Origin: Candidatus Nitrosopumilus sp.
GTDB taxonomy: Archaea > Thermoproteota > Nitrososphaeria > Nitrososphaerales > Nitrosopumilaceae
Assembly: GCA_029861085.1 (NCBI GenBank)
Contig: JAOUAE010000016.1
Location: forward strand, 1 to 17,182
Reading direction: 5' to 3'
DNA: 17,182 nt
Shown: positions 14,466-17,182 of the stretch, piece after piece
Numbering within the stretch: the stretch's first letter is position 1
Layout: each line of letters starts with the position of its first letter
Made by a program: the position numbers and the translations under genes
The notes under the pieces: generated by a model
Told to the model about the DNA's origin: nothing
The model's database searches: none
The model's input: only the letters and a program-made list of their open reading frames with translations

Positions 14466-14514
14466 TTATTTATTTGTTCTTTTATTGTTTTTTCAATTTT
14501 TTCTTTTCTTTTCC
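14466..14514 (+). terminator. T-rich stretch, likely terminator of the VirB6-like gene
   Basis: Beyond the stop at 14412 the plus strand becomes very T-rich (runs TTTTTT and TTTTCTTTTCTTTT). Archaeal RNA polymerase terminates on such tracts without a hairpin. The same bases encode the Lys-rich end (KKKLKKQ) of the convergent gene. Confidence 0.5.
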
Positions 14515-15267
14515 CCATTGTTTCATTGTCTTTTTGTATTCTTTGGGGTCATAAGATCTTCCGACATTGGCTCTCAATACATTCAATGGCATCTTTACTA
14601 TACCTGGCATAAACTCACAAGCAAATAGATATTCTTGTTCAGTCAGGTATTTGCCCAATACGCTAATCCATGTATCGTCCCCTGCTGTATAGAGATATGC
14701 TTTTTCTTGTGTTTCAGGATAAAATGTTCCTTTAACAATTTCTTTAGTTAGCATTACATCATATAATGTTGGGTAAGCATACCAGATAGGTCTATTTTCA
14801 CTATCTTTAGACAATATTGATGGAAGTCCGTACCTAAATTCAATTTTTTCTTCCTCAGCAATAATCCCGACATTTGTGATATTTTCTGTTTCATATTTTA
14901 CCTGAATATCTCTAGTTCTAGCATTTGTTGCCTCAAAAAAGTATTGATTCAAAGTAACCCATGCGTTTCTTTTCTCGTTATACCAACAATCATTCCAAAT
15001 GTACTCATCTGGAATACTCTGAGGGATGTTTGGATGTCTGAAAAATTCCATTTTCTTGGAATATTCAATTGCCTTTGTAATTTCTACGATGTTTGATTTT
15101 ACTTTTGATATTTTTTCTACTGCTTGTAATCTTTCTTGTTGCTTTCCTGTAGTTTCATCAAAACTATTTTCTAGTTGTTCCAATGCTTTTTGATTCTCTT
15201 TTAGCATTTTTTCCAGAAACGGAATCTGAACTCCTTCACGGTATTTCTGATTCTTTGGTAAAAGCAT
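14482..15267 (-). CDS. unrecognised soluble protein with N-terminal coiled coil, in the secretion regulon
   Basis: The protein is about 261 aa with no signal peptide or membrane segment. Residues about 15-75 form a likely coiled coil rich in Lys, Glu and Gln. The centre (75-245) contains many aromatic residues (EYIWNDCWYNEKRNAWVTL, IWYAYPTLYDVML) and looks like a globular domain. The C-terminus is a basic Lys-rich tail. No known family is recognised. An upstream variant of the shared promoter at 15285-15298 lies 31 bp before this ATG, the same distance as for the gene at 440, so the protein may serve the transfer machine. A TTG at 15270 is an alternative start, and a GGAGGT at 15279-15284 would fit it with 8-nt spacing if the transcript has a leader. 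Confidence 0.65.
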   Translation of the reverse strand: MLLPKNQKYREGVQIPFLEKMLKENQKALEQLENSFDETTGKQQERLQAVEKISKVKSNIVEITKAIEYSKKMEFFRHPNIPQSIPDEYIWNDCWYNEKRNAWVTLNQYFFEATNARTRDIQVKYETENITNVGIIAEEEKIEFRYGLPSILSKDSENRPIWYAYPTLYDVMLTKEIVKGTFYPETQEKAYLYTAGDDTWISVLGKYLTEQEYLFACEFMPGIVKMPLNVLRANVGRSYDPKEYKKTMKQWGKEKKKLKKQ

Positions 15268-15284
15268 CAATTAGAATAACCTCC

Positions 15285-15298
15285 ATTTGCATAAAAAG
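15285..15298 (-). promoter_or_regulatory. shared element promoter, copy 5 (variant)
   Basis: On the minus strand this reads CTTTTTATGCAAAT, matching CCTTTTATACAAAT at 12 of 14 positions. It lies 31 bp before the ATG at 15267 (28 bp before the alternative TTG). Its distance agrees with the four exact copies. Confidence 0.55.
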
Positions 15299-15334
15299 AC
15301 TTTAGATTTTTTATTCCCTGTTTCATGTATATGC

Positions 15335-15368
15335 TAGGGGCCTATGGTATATAACCATTAGGGGCCTA
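15335..15368. promoter_or_regulatory. candidate operator: two TAGGGGCCTA repeats flanking an inverted repeat
   Basis: TAGGGGCCTA occurs at 15335-15344 and 15359-15368, with starts 24 bp apart. Between them ATGGT/ACCAT form an inverted repeat around ATATA (15344-15358). The G/C-rich motifs stand out from the AT-rich surroundings. They lie between the divergent genes at 15267 (-) and 15401 (+), directly next to the latter's TATA box. An AbrB-like protein encoded next door is an obvious candidate to bind here. Confidence 0.55.
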
Positions 15369-15369
15369 G

Positions 15370-15376
15370 TTTATAT
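15370..15376 (+). promoter_or_regulatory. TATA box of the AbrB-like gene; supports its TTG start
   Basis: TTTATAT lies 25-31 bp upstream of the TTG at 15401, the usual spacing for a leaderless archaeal gene. It abuts the second TAGGGGCCTA repeat, so binding there would block access to the box. Confidence 0.55.
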
Positions 15377-15400
15377 GGTGTTGACAAATACCAATAACAA

Positions 15401-15580
15401 TTGATTCAAAAGAGAAAAACAAAACTCCAGAGTACGATAAATAGAACCATAGAGGGAGTCACATATTACAAAAATCGAGTGAACATACCTTCAGAGTTTT
15501 TAGATGAACTGCAATGGGCAAAAGGTGATGAGTTGCAGATTTCAATCAGAAATCACAAGTTGGTAATTGAAAAAGTGTAA
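15401..15580 (+). CDS. AbrB/SpoVT-like small DNA-binding regulator
   Basis: This 59-aa protein begins with a very basic arm (QKRKTKLQS), followed by a swapped-hairpin-like sequence: VTYYKNRVNIPSEFLDEL, then WAKGDELQISIRNHKLVIEKV. The pattern 'x-V-x-I-P-x-x-h-x-x-x-L-x-W-x-x-G-D-x-L-x-h' is typical of AbrB/MazE-type DNA-binding domains, which work as dimers. It starts at TTG because the preceding in-frame stop (TAA) lies just two codons upstream; the TATA box at 15370 confirms this start. It is probably a repressor of its own promoter and perhaps of the divergent gene. An antitoxin role is an alternative, but no toxin is found beside it. Confidence 0.7.
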   Translation: MIQKRKTKLQSTINRTIEGVTYYKNRVNIPSEFLDELQWAKGDELQISIRNHKLVIEKV

Positions 15581-15587
15581 TTTTTTT
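15581..15587 (+). terminator. T-tract terminator of the AbrB-like gene
   Basis: Seven T residues directly follow the TAA at 15578-15580, as expected for archaeal termination. Confidence 0.45.
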
Positions 15588-15638
15588 AATTTATGTTTCT
15601 GAATCATTTAATTGTGTTTGATATGCACTATTTTTGAA

Positions 15639-15857
15639 ATGGTTTGTAAGGGATTATGCCCTAGATACAAGGCAAAAAAGCCCTTTGGATCTAATGGCAG
15701 GTATGAAAACGGTCAAAAAAGGTGCTCAACTTGTGCTATTTTCATAAACTGGGACGGCAAACACTGTCCTTGCTGTGGTAATGTTTTGAGAACAAAGCCC
15801 AAAGGTACACAAACAAGGCAAAAATTAATGATATTGCAACAGGTAAAAAGAATCTAA
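15639..15857 (+). CDS. small cysteine-rich zinc-binding protein of a thaumarchaeal type
   Basis: The 72-aa protein starts MVCKGLCPRYKAKKPFG and contains C29-x2-C32 and C43-x2-C46 (KHCPCCG), plus two more cysteines at 3 and 7. It should bind one or two zinc ions. The pattern 'VCKGxCxRYKAKKPxGxGRY-x-x-GQKRC-x-x-C-x-I-F-I-x-WDG-x-x-CPCCGxxLRTKP' is, from memory, a common small protein family in ammonia-oxidising archaea, of unknown function; DNA or RNA binding is likely. The ATG at 15639 is chosen over the TTG at 15612 because the family begins there and a TATA-like TTTAATT lies at 15607-15613, 26-32 bp upstream. Confidence 0.75.
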   Translation: MVCKGLCPRYKAKKPFGSNGRYENGQKRCSTCAIFINWDGKHCPCCGNVLRTKPKGTQTRQKLMILQQVKRI

Positions 15858-15891
15858 AAGAATTGTCTCATTTGGCAATGAACCTGTTATT

Positions 15892-15987
15892 CTAGGCCCT
15901 GCATTTGTCACATACTGCTTCAAAGGCCTCCTCATCTAATACAATCGAAACTCCTGATGAATGACATTTGTGACATAACCCTATCAT
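15892..15987 (-). CDS. 31-aa zinc-ribbon microprotein
   Basis: The frame from ATG 15987 to TAG 15892 encodes a protein with Cys 5-x2-Cys 8 and Cys 26-x2-Cys 29, joined by a short acidic segment (VLDEEAFEA). This is a minimal zinc ribbon. A TATA-like ATTTTAAT on the minus strand (16011-16018) lies 24-31 bp before the ATG and fits a leaderless gene. It converges with the cysteine-rich gene ending at 15857. Its size means a chance frame is possible, but four correctly spaced cysteines plus a promoter make it credible. Confidence 0.6.
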   Translation of the reverse strand: MIGLCHKCHSSGVSIVLDEEAFEAVCDKCRA

Positions 15988-16057
15988 GGATTTCAATTGT
16001 CCAAAATTAGATTAAAATTGTTTTATGAAAAATTAGTTCGATCAGAGTCAAATTTAG

Positions 16058-16065
16058 TTTTAAGT
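16058..16065 (+). promoter_or_regulatory. TATA-like box of the 38-aa gene
   Basis: TTTTAAGT lies 23-30 bp before the ATG at 16088. The following AAAT resembles the end of the shared promoter, but the leading CC is absent. Confidence 0.4.
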
Positions 16066-16087
16066 AAATTATTGATTTTATATTATC

Positions 16088-16204
16088 ATGCAAGAAGAAT
16101 ACATCCTGGTATCAAAATCCCAATTATTGCAGCTAAAAGAGGACTATGAGGAGTACAGAAAATTACTAAAGCAAATAACGTATGAGATAAAAATTCATAA
16201 ATAA
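16088..16204 (+). CDS. 38-aa helical microprotein
   Basis: ATG 16088 to TAA 16202-16204 encodes a short protein, MQEEYILVSKSQLLQLKEDY plus 18 more residues, with a charged pattern (EEYRKLLKQITYEIKIH) typical of a single amphipathic or coiled-coil helix. No known family is recognised. A TATA-like box at 16058-16065 supports expression. It converges with the integrase, with 18 bp between their ends. Confidence 0.5.
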   Translation: MQEEYILVSKSQLLQLKEDYEEYRKLLKQITYEIKIHK

Positions 16205-16222
16205 ATAAAAAAAGAAAAAAAG

Positions 16223-17182
16223 TTATCTGTCAACATCGTGTGTTGACAAAACAACGGGTTTTTGTCTTAAGATGTCATCAAAACTAGTCTCTATGCTTTC
16301 TCCGGTTTTTTCTAATTTCTCCAATCTCTTTAGCATGTCTTGCAGTACAGTGTGATCTGATTCTGTTGTTTTTGCCAAAAGTTTCTCATCTAGTATGAAT
16401 CCGCAGCTGGAGCACCTATGGGAGTCAGGAGTATTCTGTTCTGCACATCTGGGGCATGTCTTGAGTTTTACGGTTGTCTCATTTTCATCTCTAGATTTTA
16501 TTCCATGCAGTTCTAGTAGTGCATCCTCAACGTCCTTGCCAGATAAATGAACATACCTTGCAGGCATCCTTGAGCCTTTGGACCAATTGCCAAATACACA
16601 AAGGGTCTGGTCTGAGAGTTTTTTTGCAAGCATTGTAAGCTGAGTGTGTCGAATCAGATAGTTCCACACTCTTTTTTTAATTTTAGCATCTTTTGCACAG
16701 CGTTTTAGTATCTTTCTGAGGTATCGATATGATGCTCTTTTTTGGTTTGATGTGTGAGAGTACCACAGATACGCCTTTGGCTCATCTCTTTGAGGGTGCT
16801 TTGCAAGCCATTCAAGTAAGGGCTTGAAGGAGTAGACAAGCGGAACTCGCTTTTTTCCAGTCTTTCCAACTGTGCTGACAAGAATGTAGTTGTCTTTGAA
16901 CTCTATTCCGCCCACACGAAGGTTTAACAGTTCTCCTGGCCTGAATGCACCTTCAAACATCACCCAAAGCATTGCTCTTTCTTTCTCGTTTCTTGTCTTA
17001 GATATGATGCCATAAAGCTCCTTTGGAGTGAGAAGATCTTCTGGAAGTATCTCAATTTCATCGTCTCTGTTTCTGAATCTGCTAGGCTTGATCCATGAGA
17101 CCTCTTTTACGTATCCTTCCTCTCTGTTTCCAATCTCTCCAGTCTTTGCATGGTGGACCAGTCGTAGTAAGGCAAGCGCATA
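16223..17182 (-). CDS. tyrosine recombinase/integrase with C-terminal zinc ribbon (N-terminus outside window)
   Basis: The frame stays open to the window edge, giving 320 visible residues; the ATG at 16972 lies inside the catalytic domain and is not the true start. The enzyme would insert or excise DNA by site-specific recombination. Catalytic residues are recognisable: Arg in FRPGELLNLR (codon near 16942), Lys in VGKTGKKRVPL, Arg in YLIRHTQLT, Trp in GNWSKGS, and the nucleophile Tyr in RYVHLSG. The His of the usual H-x-x-R is Tyr here. After the catalytic domain, CPRCAEQNTPDSHRCSSCG forms a zinc ribbon, then comes a coiled-coil-like tail (LQDMLKRLEKLEKT). Zinc-ribbon tails on integrases are, as I recall, common in these archaea. 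It probably serves the mobile element, but a resident chromosomal recombinase cannot be excluded. Confidence 0.85.
   Translation of the reverse strand, partial: YALALLRLVHHAKTGEIGNREEGYVKEVSWIKPSRFRNRDDEIEILPEDLLTPKELYGIISKTRNEKERAMLWVMFEGAFRPGELLNLRVGGIEFKDNYILVSTVGKTGKKRVPLVYSFKPLLEWLAKHPQRDEPKAYLWYSHTSNQKRASYRYLRKILKRCAKDAKIKKRVWNYLIRHTQLTMLAKKLSDQTLCVFGNWSKGSRMPARYVHLSGKDVEDALLELHGIKSRDENETTVKLKTCPRCAEQNTPDSHRCSSCGFILDEKLLAKTTESDHTVLQDMLKRLEKLEKTGESIETSFDDILRQKPVVLSTHDVDR

Noticed and set aside
16205..16222. Attachment site at the end of the integrase gene
   Set aside because: Only an A-rich gap; no tRNA fragment or direct repeat is visible within the window.

Overview
The window looks like part of a mobile genetic element in an ammonia-oxidising archaeon of the Nitrosopumilus type (Thaumarchaeota/Nitrososphaeria). 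The evidence is AT-rich DNA, TATA-like boxes about 20-31 bp before start codons (leaderless style), GTG and TTG starts, and a small cysteine-rich protein and a zinc-ribbon-tailed tyrosine recombinase that resemble families I remember from these archaea. No rRNA or tRNA gene and no CRISPR array was seen.

Layout. Positions 1-392 hold the C-terminal end of a membrane-anchored surface protein with eight perfect pentapeptide repeats (DDIVV). Positions 440-4396 (+) hold a conjugation or type IV secretion block: a PrgI/VirB3-like membrane protein, two small membrane proteins, and a VirB4-like ATPase. Positions 4397-4841 hold a 51-codon ORF, an array of helically phased CCTGA motifs and a perfect hairpin. 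Positions 4842-12331, all on the minus strand, form a cargo island: a 73-aa winged-helix-like protein, a type III-like restriction helicase-nuclease (Res) translationally coupled to its DNA methyltransferase (Mod), and a 500-aa protein that fuses RNase HIII-like, zinc-ribbon and PIN nuclease domains. Positions 12553-14412 (+) return to the secretion block with a VirB6/TrbL-like polytopic membrane protein. Positions 14482-16204 carry an unrecognised soluble protein, an AbrB-like regulator and three very small proteins, two of them cysteine-rich. Position 16223 to the window end (-) is an integrase-type tyrosine recombinase, cut by the edge.

How it fits together. An almost identical 14-bp promoter (CCTTTTAWACAAAT) lies 29 or 31 bp before the starts of four secretion-block genes. 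A close variant lies before the unrecognised gene at 14482-15267. This marks them as one regulon. The cargo island lies inside that regulon, in opposite orientation and with different promoters, so it was probably inserted as defence cargo. The integrase suggests integration into the chromosome. No relaxase, coupling protein (VirD4) or attachment site is visible, so transfer ability cannot be judged from this window.

The most unusual items are the RNase HIII/zinc-ribbon/PIN fusion beside the restriction-modification pair, the shared promoter that bridges the cargo island, and the phased CCTGA array.
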